In this document: positions 42,895 to 50,382 of the stretch, in pieces
Layout of the letters: each line of letters begins with the position of its first letter
Numbering within the stretch: position 1 is the stretch's first letter
Program-made: the position numbers and the translations under genes
Source: WRIS01 sp050945135
GTDB lineage: Bacteria; Actinomycetota; Coriobacteriia; Coriobacteriales; Eggerthellaceae
Reading direction: 5' to 3'
Assembly: GCA_050945135.1 (NCBI GenBank)
Contig: JBMNSJ010000009.1
Location: 1-50,382 of the forward strand
Length of the DNA: 50,382 bases
Notes under the pieces: generated by a model
The model's input: the letters and a program-made list of their open reading frames with translations, nothing else
The model's database searches: none
Told to the model about the DNA's origin: nothing

Positions 42895-43983
42895 CTACCT
42901 CTCCGTACAGCTGATACAGGGATCGATTGTGAGCACAATCATATTTACATCAGCTAAATCGCATCCAGCAAGCGCGGTTGTCATGCCCGCAATGTTTTGA
43001 GAGGTAGGTGTTCTAATCCTCATCCTCTCCAGATTCTTAGTGCCGTTTCCGCGGGCATAGTAATAGCATTCACCGCGTGGCTGTTCTAAGAGATTTGATG
43101 CCTCAGCATCAGCATCAGGTGCACCTTTTACCTTAACGGCTAAGTCACCTTCGGGGATTTTATCGATAAGTTCTTCGATAATTGAGATTGACTGCAGCAC
43201 CTCTAAAGCACGCACTTTAACGCGGGCGTAGCAATCGCCTTGTGTGTCTAAGATAGCCTCAAAGTTGCTCAGCTCTCCATAGGCGCCATGTCCGAGACGT
43301 CGAACGTCATTGTTTACATTGGAGGCACGACCGAAAGGTCCAACCATGCATAAATCTGTTGCAGCCTCTTCGCTGATAACACCTACGCCGACCGTGCGGT
43401 TTTTAACAGATTTATCTTTAAGGAAGGTATTGCAGATTTGCTGATACTCATCCTTGATTCCTGCAAGTGTTGTCTTAAATCGCTCTTGTTGGTCAGGAGT
43501 GATATCACGAACAACACCACCAACTTTAACAACGGAAAAAATTACGCGACCACCCGTAGTAGCCTCAAACAAATCTAGGACTCGCTCACGAAGGCGCCAA
43601 CAATGCATAAAGAGGCTTTCAAAACCAAAGGCATCTGCGGCAAGGCCCATCCAAAGAATATGAGAATGGACACGAGAAAGCTCATGCCAAATAGTGCGTA
43701 AGTAGTCAGCACGCTTTGGAATTTCTACTCCCATAAGACGCTCGATTGTTTCGGCATAGCCCATAGAGTGGCCAAAGGCGCAAATTCCACAAATGCGTTC
43801 AGCAATGTAGATGAATTGGTTGTAGTCGCGCGTTTGAACAAGACGCTCCAAGCCACGATGAATAAATCCAATTTGAGGAAGTGCCTCAATTACTGTTTCG
43901 TCTTCTATAACCAAATCGAGATGAAGAGGTTCGGGAAGTACCGGATGCTGGGGCCCAAAAGGAATAATAGTGGTTTTACCCAT
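42895..43983 (-). CDS. echE: Ech hydrogenase subunit E ([NiFe] large subunit)
   Basis: EchE holds the [NiFe] centre of a group 4 membrane hydrogenase. The 362-residue protein has both nickel motifs: C65-x2-C68-x3-H72 (ERICGICAFGH) and C356-x2-C359 (DPCISCTER) three residues from the end. With four cysteines in place it should be a real hydrogenase and not a complex I subunit. The C-terminus ends right at the motif, so no cleavable extension is visible. It begins GKTTIIPFGPQHPVLPEP, as is typical. A 2-base gap separates it from echD. Confidence 0.95.
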   Translation of the reverse strand: MGKTTIIPFGPQHPVLPEPLHLDLVIEDETVIEALPQIGFIHRGLERLVQTRDYNQFIYIAERICGICAFGHSMGYAETIERLMGVEIPKRADYLRTIWHELSRVHSHILWMGLAADAFGFESLFMHCWRLRERVLDLFEATTGGRVIFSVVKVGGVVRDITPDQQERFKTTLAGIKDEYQQICNTFLKDKSVKNRTVGVGVISEEAATDLCMVGPFGRASNVNNDVRRLGHGAYGELSNFEAILDTQGDCYARVKVRALEVLQSISIIEELIDKIPEGDLAVKVKGAPDADAEASNLLEQPRGECYYYARGNGTKNLERMRIRTPTSQNIAGMTTALAGCDLADVNMIVLTIDPCISCTER

Positions 43984-43985
43984 GG

Positions 43986-44453
43986 CTACTCACCGTCCTT
44001 TTCTGCTGTTTCTTCTTCGGCTTTTGCTTTTGCAACCTGCGCAGCCTTTGCTGCCTTCGCTGCTGCAATTTTTGCAGCTTTTTCCTTTGCAGCCTTTTGC
44101 TCAGGCGAAATGAATGTCATTGGTTCGTTTTCGGCTATAGCATAGAATTTGCCTCCAAAATCGAGAAGGTTTCCATCGATAGTTACCCCAAAAAGATCAT
44201 GAGCTTCGTTCTCGAAAAAGAAAGCAGAGAGATAGTATTTTGTAATTGAAGGAACCGTCATGTCTTTGGTGACAGCCTTAACCGTGAAATTCTCCAGGTT
44301 GTCATCTTTCATGTAGGTATATTGCATATCGATGCCGTCGTCGGTGTTGGTGCATAGCATTTGCACACAGCGATATCCTTCTTCTTTATGCTTCTTAGCA
44401 CAGCTCTCGATATCTTCAAACGCAAGAGGATTGAACGTAATATGTAAAGCCAT
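43986..44453 (-). CDS. echD: Ech hydrogenase subunit D (NuoC-like)
   Basis: EchD corresponds to the 30 kDa subunit of complex I and braces the large and small subunits. The first ~115 residues contain SAFFFENEAHDLFGVTI, matching the ENEIHDLFG signature. Residues 118-155 form a nearly pure Ala/Lys/Glu helix (AAKEKAAKIAAAKAAKAAQ and on). Such a tail is not part of the known core and resembles those on EchF and, shorter, EchC. The start is ATG 44453, 2 bases after echC. Confidence 0.9.
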   Translation of the reverse strand: MALHITFNPLAFEDIESCAKKHKEEGYRCVQMLCTNTDDGIDMQYTYMKDDNLENFTVKAVTKDMTVPSITKYYLSAFFFENEAHDLFGVTIDGNLLDFGGKFYAIAENEPMTFISPEQKAAKEKAAKIAAAKAAKAAQVAKAKAEEETAEKDGE

Positions 44454-44455
44454 TC

Positions 44456-44902
44456 TTATGCCCTCCTCTTCTTAGCGTCTGCGACAGCCTTTGCCTTCTC
44501 GTCAAGCACGGCAAGACCTTGAACAACCGCATCGATAATAGCTTCCGGTCTTACAGCGCATCCAGGTGCATATACGTCAACAGGTATCGCTTGGTCTACT
44601 CCGCCTATCACGTTGTAGCAGTCATGAAACACTCCGCCAGAACAAGCGCAAATTCCGCAAGCAACTACCACCTTAGGTTCAATCATTTGGTCGTAGATTT
44701 CTTTGATGGTGTGAATGTTTTGCTCGTTAACGCTTCCGGTAACCAAGAATACATCAGCGTGCTTAGGGTTTCCGGTATTGATAATGCCAAAACGCTCGAC
44801 ATCGTAGCCAGGGCAAAGAGCTGCTAATACTTCAATATCGCAGCCGTTGCAGCTACTTGCATCATAATGAATAACCCATGGTGACTTTGTAACATAAGAC
44901 AT
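44456..44902 (-). CDS. echC: Ech hydrogenase subunit C ([NiFe] small subunit, NuoB-like)
   Basis: EchC carries the cluster next to the [NiFe] site. The 148-residue protein has CNGCDIEVLAALCPGYDVERFG, CGICACSGGVFHDC and APGCAVRPEAI, with the four cluster cysteines (in CxxC, C and PGC positions). The end is a short basic Ala/Lys stretch (KAKAVADAKKRRA). ATG 44902 is chosen for the AAGGAGG site eight bases upstream; the echB stop is 13 bases before it. Confidence 0.93.
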   Translation of the reverse strand: MSYVTKSPWVIHYDASSCNGCDIEVLAALCPGYDVERFGIINTGNPKHADVFLVTGSVNEQNIHTIKEIYDQMIEPKVVVACGICACSGGVFHDCYNVIGGVDQAIPVDVYAPGCAVRPEAIIDAVVQGLAVLDEKAKAVADAKKRRA

Positions 44903-44915
44903 AACTAAGCCTCCT

Positions 44916-45785
44916 TTATAAATAAGCCAGGAAGGCGATGTTGGCGGTACCTGCAATGAGTGCAACTGCCCAGGAAGATCCTAAGAGAAGCTGCCACTTG
45001 ACACGTGCAAAGTTATTGTCAATCCAAATCTCAAGAAGATAGATAAGGAAGGCCGCAACAATCGCGATTACCCAGGAAATGGGGTTTGCCCAAATGAAGA
45101 ACATTGCTGTCCATCCGAGAAAGAGAACACTTTCGCACCAGTGCATAATTTCAACCTTAGCAAGTGTCTTACCGCTCATTTCGGTTGTGATTCCCTTAAC
45201 AATCTCTTGATGAGCATGGTGAGATGAAGAAAGGTCGAAAGGTGATTTACGAAGCTTGATGGTGAGTATGAATAAGAAGCCGAGGAAAAGTAACCACGTG
45301 CTTGCAATGATGGGCTCACTTTGGAAAGGCAGAATAGACACATCAAACGACCCTGCAGCCATATAAAAACCTACCGCAACGAACAGCAACATCGGCTCAT
45401 AGGCCATAACCTGCAAAGTCTCACGGTTTGCTCCGACCTCAGAATAAGGAGACCTGGTCGAATATGCGGCGATGATGAAAAACAAAGCTGCCAGAGTAAT
45501 TATGAAAATCGACATAAGAATTGATCCGCCGCCGAAGAAAATACCTCCCGCGAGAAGGGTAAATAGTAATGCGCAGGTGATATAAATGCCTTCGGAGCTA
45601 TTTACGCTTACATTTTCTTTTTCTAGAAGCTTTCTTACATCGTAGTAAGGCTGAAGCAAGGGCGGCCCTACCCTGCCTTGCATCTTGGCAGATAAAATGC
45701 GATCAATACCTGAAAGAAGACAGCCGATAATCGGTCCAAATATCGCAAAAGCGAGGGTTCCGATGGCGATAAATAAAATACTCAT
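44916..45785 (-). CDS. echB: Ech hydrogenase subunit B (NuoH-like membrane subunit)
   Basis: EchB anchors the soluble arm in the membrane and helps couple electron flow to ion movement. The 289-residue protein has about eight helices. KMQGRVGPPLLQPYYDVRKL and RKSPFDLSSSHHAHQEIVKG match the conserved loops of NuoH/EchB, including the charged E/H cluster. ATG 45785 is chosen for GAAGGGAGG upstream; it begins 14 bases after the echA stop. Confidence 0.93.
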   Translation of the reverse strand: MSILFIAIGTLAFAIFGPIIGCLLSGIDRILSAKMQGRVGPPLLQPYYDVRKLLEKENVSVNSSEGIYITCALLFTLLAGGIFFGGGSILMSIFIITLAALFFIIAAYSTRSPYSEVGANRETLQVMAYEPMLLFVAVGFYMAAGSFDVSILPFQSEPIIASTWLLFLGFLFILTIKLRKSPFDLSSSHHAHQEIVKGITTEMSGKTLAKVEIMHWCESVLFLGWTAMFFIWANPISWVIAIVAAFLIYLLEIWIDNNFARVKWQLLLGSSWAVALIAGTANIAFLAYL

Positions 45786-45799
45786 TTCAGACCTCCCTT

Positions 45800-47728
45800 C
45801 TACATTATTCCTGTTAAGAGCAGCGCCGCAATAAAGGCACAGCCGATTATTAATGCACAACAAATAGCACCTACCGGAGTAATGATTTTCTCTCCGAAAA
45901 GTGTTTCCATATACCAATTTCTTGCCGTTGCTTTTGTCTCTTGCGAAAGAGAGTTTGTAAAGGTGCGTTCCTGGTTGTTAACGCTTACTCCGGACATGTA
46001 AACATCTACCTTCTTTGCTTTGCCTTTTCCGAGGCCAAAGAAGAGCACAATAACTATGAATACCATTACAAGGCTTGTAATCCAGAGATTCGTGTTTGCA
46101 ATACCTGAAACTGCGTAATCCGACATAACGGTAGTTCCAAATACCGAAACCAGATAAGGCTCGATAATATAGGCTGATATCAGAGGAAGACCAGCACAAC
46201 ACAGTATTACAAGCGCAGCCATAAGAGCTATGGATGCCCATTCCGTCTTATGAGTCCAACCCTCAACATTGGCAGGCTTGCCAGCGATTCCTGAGAGTTT
46301 TCCGAACCATTTTGCCCAGAACATGAAAGTTGCTGCTGAGCCAAAAGCGAGAAGTAGAATAAGGGCAATTTGGTTTGAATCAACGAACGAAATCAGTGTT
46401 GCCCATTTAGCAATCAACATACCAAAGGGTGCGATGAACATACACATGATTCCTAGCATCATATAGCGTGCAAGGCGCGGCATACGCTCGAACAGAAGAT
46501 CCATGTCTTCTATGTCGCGGCTGCCGATATGGTGTTCTGCAGTTCCAACGCACAGGAAGAGCAAAGACTTAGCGATAGCGTGGAAGATAATAAGGAAGAT
46601 TGCTGCCCAGATTGCACCTGCGGTTCCGACGCCAGCACAGGCAACTATTAATCCTAGGTTTGCAATGGTTGAATAAGCAAGAACTCGCTTCGCGTTTGAT
46701 TGCGAGATGGCAACAAGAGAGCAGAAGGCAAAGGTGACGCCTCCAACAAGGATAACCATCATTGAAGGAATAGCGGATATTGCAAAAATTGGTGCTAACT
46801 TAACGAGAAGGAAAACACCGGCCTTAACCATTGTGGACGAATGAAGAAGAGCACTGGTAGGCGTAGGAGCTACCATGGCGCCTAAAAGCCAAGTATGGAA
46901 AGGCATTTGTGCAGCCTTGGTTAAGCCCGCAAAAGCAAGACATACAACTGGCAGCGTTGCAAGATTTGGATCAATCATGGCAAACGCTAAGAACTCCGAG
47001 AACGAAAGGGTCCCAAAGTTGATGGCTATAAGGAAGAGGGCTAATGCGAAAGAAATTCCACCAAGCATGTTCATGATAACTTGTCTGAAGGCGTTTTTAA
47101 TGGCCTCTTCGGTCTTTGTATAGGCAATTAAGAGGAATGAGCAGATGGTGGTAACTTCCCAAGCCGTGAATAGCCAGAGTAAATTGTCGGAGAAAACAAC
47201 ACCAAACATTGCTGAGAGAAAAAGAAACATCAAAGCAAAAAACGTTGGTCTGCGATCCTTCTCTCCCCTATGATGATCCTGGAAATCCTCCATGTATCCT
47301 AAGGCGTATACGCAAATACCAGAACCGATGATACCGATAATAAGCGCCATAAGTAGGGTTAGTGAGTCGAGGAAAAGACCATTCTCTACATGAAGATTTT
47401 GCGCAAAGCCGAATTCAAACACGAGGGCAAATCCGACTTGGATAATTCCAAGCACAGATGCGAGAACGTTTTTGTATTTAATACCATAAGCAAGAACGCA
47501 TATCGCTATGACAACCCCGATGGCGCTGCAGGCATAATCAACTATGACAGATGAGAATTCAAAATACCCACTCTGCCCGAAATAAGCCACTGCCAGCACT
47601 AATGTTCCAACGCCAATGGCTACAGCGGAGCCACAGACAATCACATTTCTCGCTTTGTTGTTTTTTATACACAGCAGTGCAAGCGCTGTCACAAGCGGGA
47701 AAAGGACTAGAAACCCAACAATACCCAC
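45800..47728 (-). CDS. echA: Ech hydrogenase subunit A (NuoL-like ion-translocating subunit)
   Basis: EchA is the antiporter-like membrane subunit that moves protons or sodium. The 642-residue protein has about 16 helices. LWLFTAWEVTTICSFLLI carries the conserved Glu; LTKAAQMPFHTWLLGAMVAP and STMVKAGVFLLVKLAP carry the key lysines and loop. The start is GTG 47728 (VGIVGFLVLFPL), chosen for AGAGGGGG upstream; the frame stays open to 47797. It is the first of echABCDEF, in standard order. No hypABCDEF maturation genes lie in this window. Confidence 0.93.
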   Translation of the reverse strand: MGIVGFLVLFPLVTALALLCIKNNKARNVIVCGSAVAIGVGTLVLAVAYFGQSGYFEFSSVIVDYACSAIGVVIAICVLAYGIKYKNVLASVLGIIQVGFALVFEFGFAQNLHVENGLFLDSLTLLMALIIGIIGSGICVYALGYMEDFQDHHRGEKDRRPTFFALMFLFLSAMFGVVFSDNLLWLFTAWEVTTICSFLLIAYTKTEEAIKNAFRQVIMNMLGGISFALALFLIAINFGTLSFSEFLAFAMIDPNLATLPVVCLAFAGLTKAAQMPFHTWLLGAMVAPTPTSALLHSSTMVKAGVFLLVKLAPIFAISAIPSMMVILVGGVTFAFCSLVAISQSNAKRVLAYSTIANLGLIVACAGVGTAGAIWAAIFLIIFHAIAKSLLFLCVGTAEHHIGSRDIEDMDLLFERMPRLARYMMLGIMCMFIAPFGMLIAKWATLISFVDSNQIALILLLAFGSAATFMFWAKWFGKLSGIAGKPANVEGWTHKTEWASIALMAALVILCCAGLPLISAYIIEPYLVSVFGTTVMSDYAVSGIANTNLWITSLVMVFIVIVLFFGLGKGKAKKVDVYMSGVSVNNQERTFTNSLSQETKATARNWYMETLFGEKIITPVGAICCALIIGCAFIAALLLTGIM

Positions 47729-47904
47729 GCGGTTTCCCCCTCTGATTCGATGGTTACAAATAAAAATAGTGCAAACGTACCAATAAAACTCTAGCAAAAC
47801 TTACTACGTTGCGAGACATAATGCGAACTACTTGGGATTTTATTCGGTAAATGGGTAAGTAATCGAACTGGCAACAGGCCTGCAGAAATAAGAGAATAAG
47901 CTTT

Positions 47905-47940
47905 TATAATGAGTAAATTAAAGTAATTAATTTTAGGAGG
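47905..47940 (+). promoter_or_regulatory. uspA -10 element and ribosome binding site
   Basis: TATAAT (47905-47910) and AGGAGG (47935-47940, five bases before the ATG) precede the universal stress protein gene. No good -35 was found at 17 bases upstream. Confidence 0.5.
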
Positions 47941-47945
47941 ACTCC

Positions 47946-48386
47946 ATGCCTTACCACAAGATACTTGTTGCCTACGACCGATCTGGACATAGCAAAAACG
48001 CACTTGATTCTGCCTTAGAGCTTCTTGAGTACGGGCTGGCAGAAAGCATCGTGGTCCTCTATGCCACAGAAACCTATATTAGCTCAGATCCGGCTCTTGA
48101 AGCTGCGGGTCTTATGGCGGGAAATGCAGTGGTTCAAGACGCGGAACGAGAGTTCATGCAGGTTAGACAAGAGGTTGCAAAACTATGCTTCGGCTTTGAA
48201 GACCGGGTAGAAACCCTCATTCGCACCGGCAACCCCAAAAATGAGATTTTAGAAGTGTCCGAAGAGCTTGGTTGTGGGCTCATTGTAATGGGTTCGCGGG
48301 GTATCGGAGCTATCCAAGGCGTCTTGGGTAGTGTAAGTTATGCCACTCTTCGCGATTCAAAAGTGCCTGTATTAGTTATTAAATAG
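47946..48386 (+). CDS. Universal stress protein (UspA family)
   Basis: The 146-residue protein is one Usp domain, with YHKILVAYDRSGHSKNAL at the start and the ATP-binding motif GSRGIGAIQGVLGSVSYATL (G-x2-G-x9-G-S/T) near residues 117-136. ATP-binding members act in stress and growth arrest. It is divergent from echA, with 217 bases between the starts, and converges with the EAL gene. An energy or redox stress role beside the hydrogenase is possible. Confidence 0.92.
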   Translation: MPYHKILVAYDRSGHSKNALDSALELLEYGLAESIVVLYATETYISSDPALEAAGLMAGNAVVQDAEREFMQVRQEVAKLCFGFEDRVETLIRTGNPKNEILEVSEELGCGLIVMGSRGIGAIQGVLGSVSYATLRDSKVPVLVIK

Positions 48387-48423
48387 GTGCTTCCATCACA
48401 TACTTAGATCATGAATGGCTCTG

Positions 48424-49545
48424 CTATTGGGCAGGCGCGTCTGAAAAGCGCCAAGCTTCTTTACTAAACTGCTCCATCGTTAAGGGTTTGCTAAAGAAAT
48501 ATCCTTGAATATAGTCTGCTCCAAGCTTTTTGATGATTTCATATTGCGTCTGCCGCTCTACCCCTTCGACGACTATCTTCATGCCAAGCTCATGAGCAAG
48601 GTTGATGAGGGTCTGCATAAGTAAGACACGTGATGAATCGTTTTCGATATCATCTACCAGTATTTTATCCGTCTTTAAAACAACCGCAGAAAGCTTTATT
48701 AGATTCTCAATTGATGAGAAACCTGTACCAAAATCATCGAGACTCACTCTGACGCCTTCTTCTTTCAGCTGCTCAATTGCGCTAAAGCTTTGCTCATCAA
48801 ACCTCATACGCTGACTTTCCGTTATCTCTAGAATAAGGCTCTCAAGAGGAAATCCGGTAGAGAGTGAGGTTTCACGAATCGTTTGAACCACAGATTCGTC
48901 TAATACTTGAGAAGGTGAAAAATTTACATCAAGGAAGAAATCTTTTGTACTAAAGCCATGAGCATGGCATTCCTTCATCGCAGTTTTGTGCACCCAGTTA
49001 TCGAGCTGAGCAATGAGGTTAATCTGCTCGACAACGGGAATGAATTCTGAAGGCGCAATGTTCTGTCCATCCATTGTCCAACGACAAAGTGCTTCCGCTC
49101 CGGCCCAACGATTGCTCTTAATATCAATAATTGGATGGAAGTTTACACTAAACCCTTTCATGTCGGCATAAATGCTATCGATGAGTTTAGACCTCAAATA
49201 TCTCATGCGCTTCAGGTGGCTATCCGATTCTTCGTCGTAGACAGCAAAAGGCCTTTCGCCAGCCTCGTTCATGTTGAGGGTACGCATAATGATTGCGCGC
49301 ATTTCATCTTGTATGTATCTTCCTCGTACCATTCCGATACTAGCGATACATCGTATTGAGAATCGGTCGTGCACGCCAGAGACAATCCAAGGTTCTAAAA
49401 ACCGTTCTCTAAAAATACCTGCACGTCTGACCAGTGCTTCTTCGGAATTCTCGTGGCTAAGCATGACGAATACTGTTCCGATACGATAAACTTCCGTTCT
49501 TTCGAGCTTAGTATCAAGTAGCCAGGTCTTGATTTGATTAAGCAA
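48424..49545 (-). CDS. EAL domain part of the frameshifted gene
   Basis: Residues from about 130 form an EAL phosphodiesterase domain for cyclic di-GMP. It keeps the EAL glutamate (GAEALCRW), NFSPSQ, LEITES, the DDFGTG metal loop, LKTD, VVEGVE and QGYFFSKP, so it should be active if made. Before it is the end of a degenerate GGDEF domain. The frame has no start with a ribosome binding site inside the GGDEF region, so independent translation is doubtful. Confidence 0.7.
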   Translation of the reverse strand: MLNQIKTWLLDTKLERTEVYRIGTVFVMLSHENSEEALVRRAGIFRERFLEPWIVSGVHDRFSIRCIASIGMVRGRYIQDEMRAIIMRTLNMNEAGERPFAVYDEESDSHLKRMRYLRSKLIDSIYADMKGFSVNFHPIIDIKSNRWAGAEALCRWTMDGQNIAPSEFIPVVEQINLIAQLDNWVHKTAMKECHAHGFSTKDFFLDVNFSPSQVLDESVVQTIRETSLSTGFPLESLILEITESQRMRFDEQSFSAIEQLKEEGVRVSLDDFGTGFSSIENLIKLSAVVLKTDKILVDDIENDSSRVLLMQTLINLAHELGMKIVVEGVERQTQYEIIKKLGADYIQGYFFSKPLTMEQFSKEAWRFSDAPAQ

Positions 49546-49643
49546 ACAATCGCCTGCATCCCAGCCGTACAGATCATATATCTCAAGGATATTATCTAGC
49601 TTGAAGAAAACAAGATCTATTTCGTCACGATTAACGACAGAAG

Positions 49644-50081
49644 CTATATCTTGTTCGAGTTTACGCTCATTAGGCAGACAGTGACTGCATCATAAAATGC
49701 AAGTTGTTTGTATTCATACTCGCGACGTATGATGTCGTCTACATTCGTTATCGAGAGCAAGATTGCCTCTCTGTCGTTCCAAGAAAGATGCGATACCGAA
49801 ACTTGCTCCCACATGTCTCGTTCTGCCCAGTAATACACTCCGGTGTTACTCGTCTTAGATTCCAGGCCCTTGCAAAGACTAAGGTAGAACTTCGTAAAAT
49901 CTGCAGTAAATACCTCTTGGATAACCCTTCCGTGGATACTCTCGTTTTTTAGTTCGAGATCTATTGCCACCTTGGTGTCGGTAAAAAGTATTTCATTAGT
50001 TACCTTATCGATTATGAACAAGCCAACCTCAAGCTTTGAAAATAGCTCATTGACTTCTTGCTTGCTGTAGGTACCCATCAT
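49644..50081 (-). CDS. PAS-like N-terminal part of the frameshifted gene
   Basis: About 120 residues (SKLEVGLFIIDKVTNEILFT through SHLSWNDREAILLSITNVDD) look like a PAS fold, followed by the linker YEYKQLAFYDAVT that begins GGDEF domains. It then runs into 12 unrelated residues and a stop. ATG 50081 has GGGAAGGAT eight bases upstream; the frame is open to ATG 50105. Confidence 0.6.
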   Translation of the reverse strand: MMGTYSKQEVNELFSKLEVGLFIIDKVTNEILFTDTKVAIDLELKNESIHGRVIQEVFTADFTKFYLSLCKGLESKTSNTGVYYWAERDMWEQVSVSHLSWNDREAILLSITNVDDIIRREYEYKQLAFYDAVTVCLMSVNSNKI

Positions 50082-50299
50082 GTCGATATCCTTCCCAAAG
50101 TTCATCTTGTAAGATGAGGAAGCAGATTGAGCAACTGTTAAGTACCCATAGATTCTATCACCAGAGTTTTAATGCTTTCGAAACGAATGCATGTCATTTC
50201 ATCAACCCTCAGGATTGCAGCGCTAGAATAGCAGGTAGAGAAGCTTATTGATTGTAGTATCATCGTTTCTACGATTTACGGGCAGAGATGAGGGTGAGG

Positions 50300-50382
50300 G
50301 GGCTCCGGACAAAAAGTTGGACTCTTTTGAGTCCGGATTGGAGTCCGAAGATGTTTAGCCAAGAAGATAAGCTGATAGCCTT
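50300..50382 (+). mobile_element. 5' end of an IS3-family insertion sequence (truncated by window edge)
   Basis: GGGGCTCCGGAC at 50300-50311 is the inverted complement of the terminal repeat at 213-224. A short internal repeat (GGACTC-TTTT-GAGTCC, 50320-50335) follows, and then an orfA start at 50351. It has the same orientation as the copy at the left edge. Confidence 0.82.
50351..50382 (+). CDS. IS3-family transposase OrfA, N-terminal fragment
   Basis: The first ten codons (MFSQEDKLIA) resemble the beginning of IS3-family OrfA helix-turn-helix proteins (M-[FY]-S-x-E-[DE]-[RK]-L). The window ends inside it. Its position 40 bases after the terminal repeat is right for orfA. Confidence 0.7.
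   Translation, partial: MFSQEDKLIA

Larger units (their letters stand above)
48424..50081 (-). pseudogene. PAS-(degenerate GGDEF)-EAL signalling protein, interrupted by a frameshift
   Basis: Two frames make one gene of about 550 codons. The first ends shortly after FYDAVT; the expected GGDEF start is T-G-L-P-N. In the other frame LPNERKLEQDIASVVN follows at once, so restoring one G (ACTGTCTG to ACTGGTCTG on the - strand, near 49680) joins them. The GGDEF site itself is degenerate (RIGTVFVML in place of RxGGDEF), so it should not make c-di-GMP. It may be a true mutation or a sequencing error. Confidence 0.75.

Noticed and set aside
45978..46241. 87-residue frame inside echA
   Set aside because: It lies wholly within echA in another frame, on the same strand, and has no independent support.
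1..50382. A 50 kb composite transposon bounded by IS3 copies
   Set aside because: The cargo is ordinary essential chromosome genes in conserved order; a repeat-limited contig is the simpler reading.
1..50382. tRNA, rRNA or CRISPR array
   Set aside because: No clover-leaf motifs with the usual GTTCGAATC arm, no rRNA signatures and no regularly spaced repeats were noticed while reading; a covariance-model scan was not possible.

Overview
The window looks like a core-genome contig from an anaerobic actinobacterium, most likely of the class Coriobacteriia. The evidence is a dapB-dapA-rnj-ftsK start, a lexA/nrdR neighbourhood of the actinobacterial kind, SOS boxes of the GAAC-N4-GTTC type, and fermentative genes: an Ech-type [NiFe] hydrogenase, indolepyruvate:ferredoxin oxidoreductase, an arylacetate-CoA ligase and a CaiB/BaiF CoA-transferase. 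Genus assignment is not possible by reading alone. Both ends of the window lie inside copies of the same IS3-family insertion sequence in the same orientation: the 3' end of one at 1-224 and the 5' end of one from about 50300. The boundaries therefore probably mark a repeat-limited contig rather than a biological unit.

Region 0.5-19.8 kb (+ strand) is a dense housekeeping block. It runs dapB, dapA, rnj, ftsK, a rodZ-like gene, yajQ, rimO, a pgsA-cinA fusion, recA, recX, rny, a GHKL ATPase, spoVS, miaB, miaA and hflX. Part of this order recalls the Bacillus dapA-to-miaB neighbourhood, but a GHKL-type ATPase of unknown role stands where Bacillus carries ymdB, and pgsA and cinA form one reading frame. 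The recA promoter has an SOS box between its -35 and -10 elements.

Region 19.8-22.1 kb is the SOS/nucleotide cluster: lexA (-), a divergent 97-residue C-terminally anchored membrane protein under three SOS-like boxes, nrdR and dut. The small protein sits where other actinobacteria encode LexA-controlled cell-division suppressors (DivS/ChiZ), but it has no LysM domain. It is the best candidate here for a poorly described system.

Region 22.1-26.9 kb is accessory-like: a MerR-family regulator, two small membrane proteins, a metallo-beta-lactamase-fold hydrolase, a divergent iron-sulfur protein and a ketopantoate reductase homologue. Four copies of one short palindrome, TTAGAGTNACTCTAA (one imperfect), are spread over this stretch and may be the operators of the MerR protein.

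Region 27-42.4 kb is mostly on the - strand. It holds a NatAB-like ABC exporter, a CoA-transferase of the HadA/FldA type, a CPBP intramembrane protease homologue (+), a PAP2 phosphatase, a YbgC-like thioesterase, a MenA-like prenyltransferase (+), iorBA, a zinc-ribbon/FHA protein, a D,D-carboxypeptidase, an ACT-domain protein with paaK, a VanW protein and a second CDP-alcohol phosphatidyltransferase. IorAB, PaaK and the CoA-transferase suggest oxidation or reduction of aromatic amino acids, with ferredoxin linking to the hydrogenase.

Region 42.4-50.1 kb has the complete echABCDEF operon (-), whose C, D and F subunits end in Lys/Ala-rich tails, a universal stress protein (+), and a PAS-(degenerate GGDEF)-EAL gene (-) broken by what looks like a single-base deletion near 49680. 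No tRNA, rRNA, CRISPR array or prophage was recognised.
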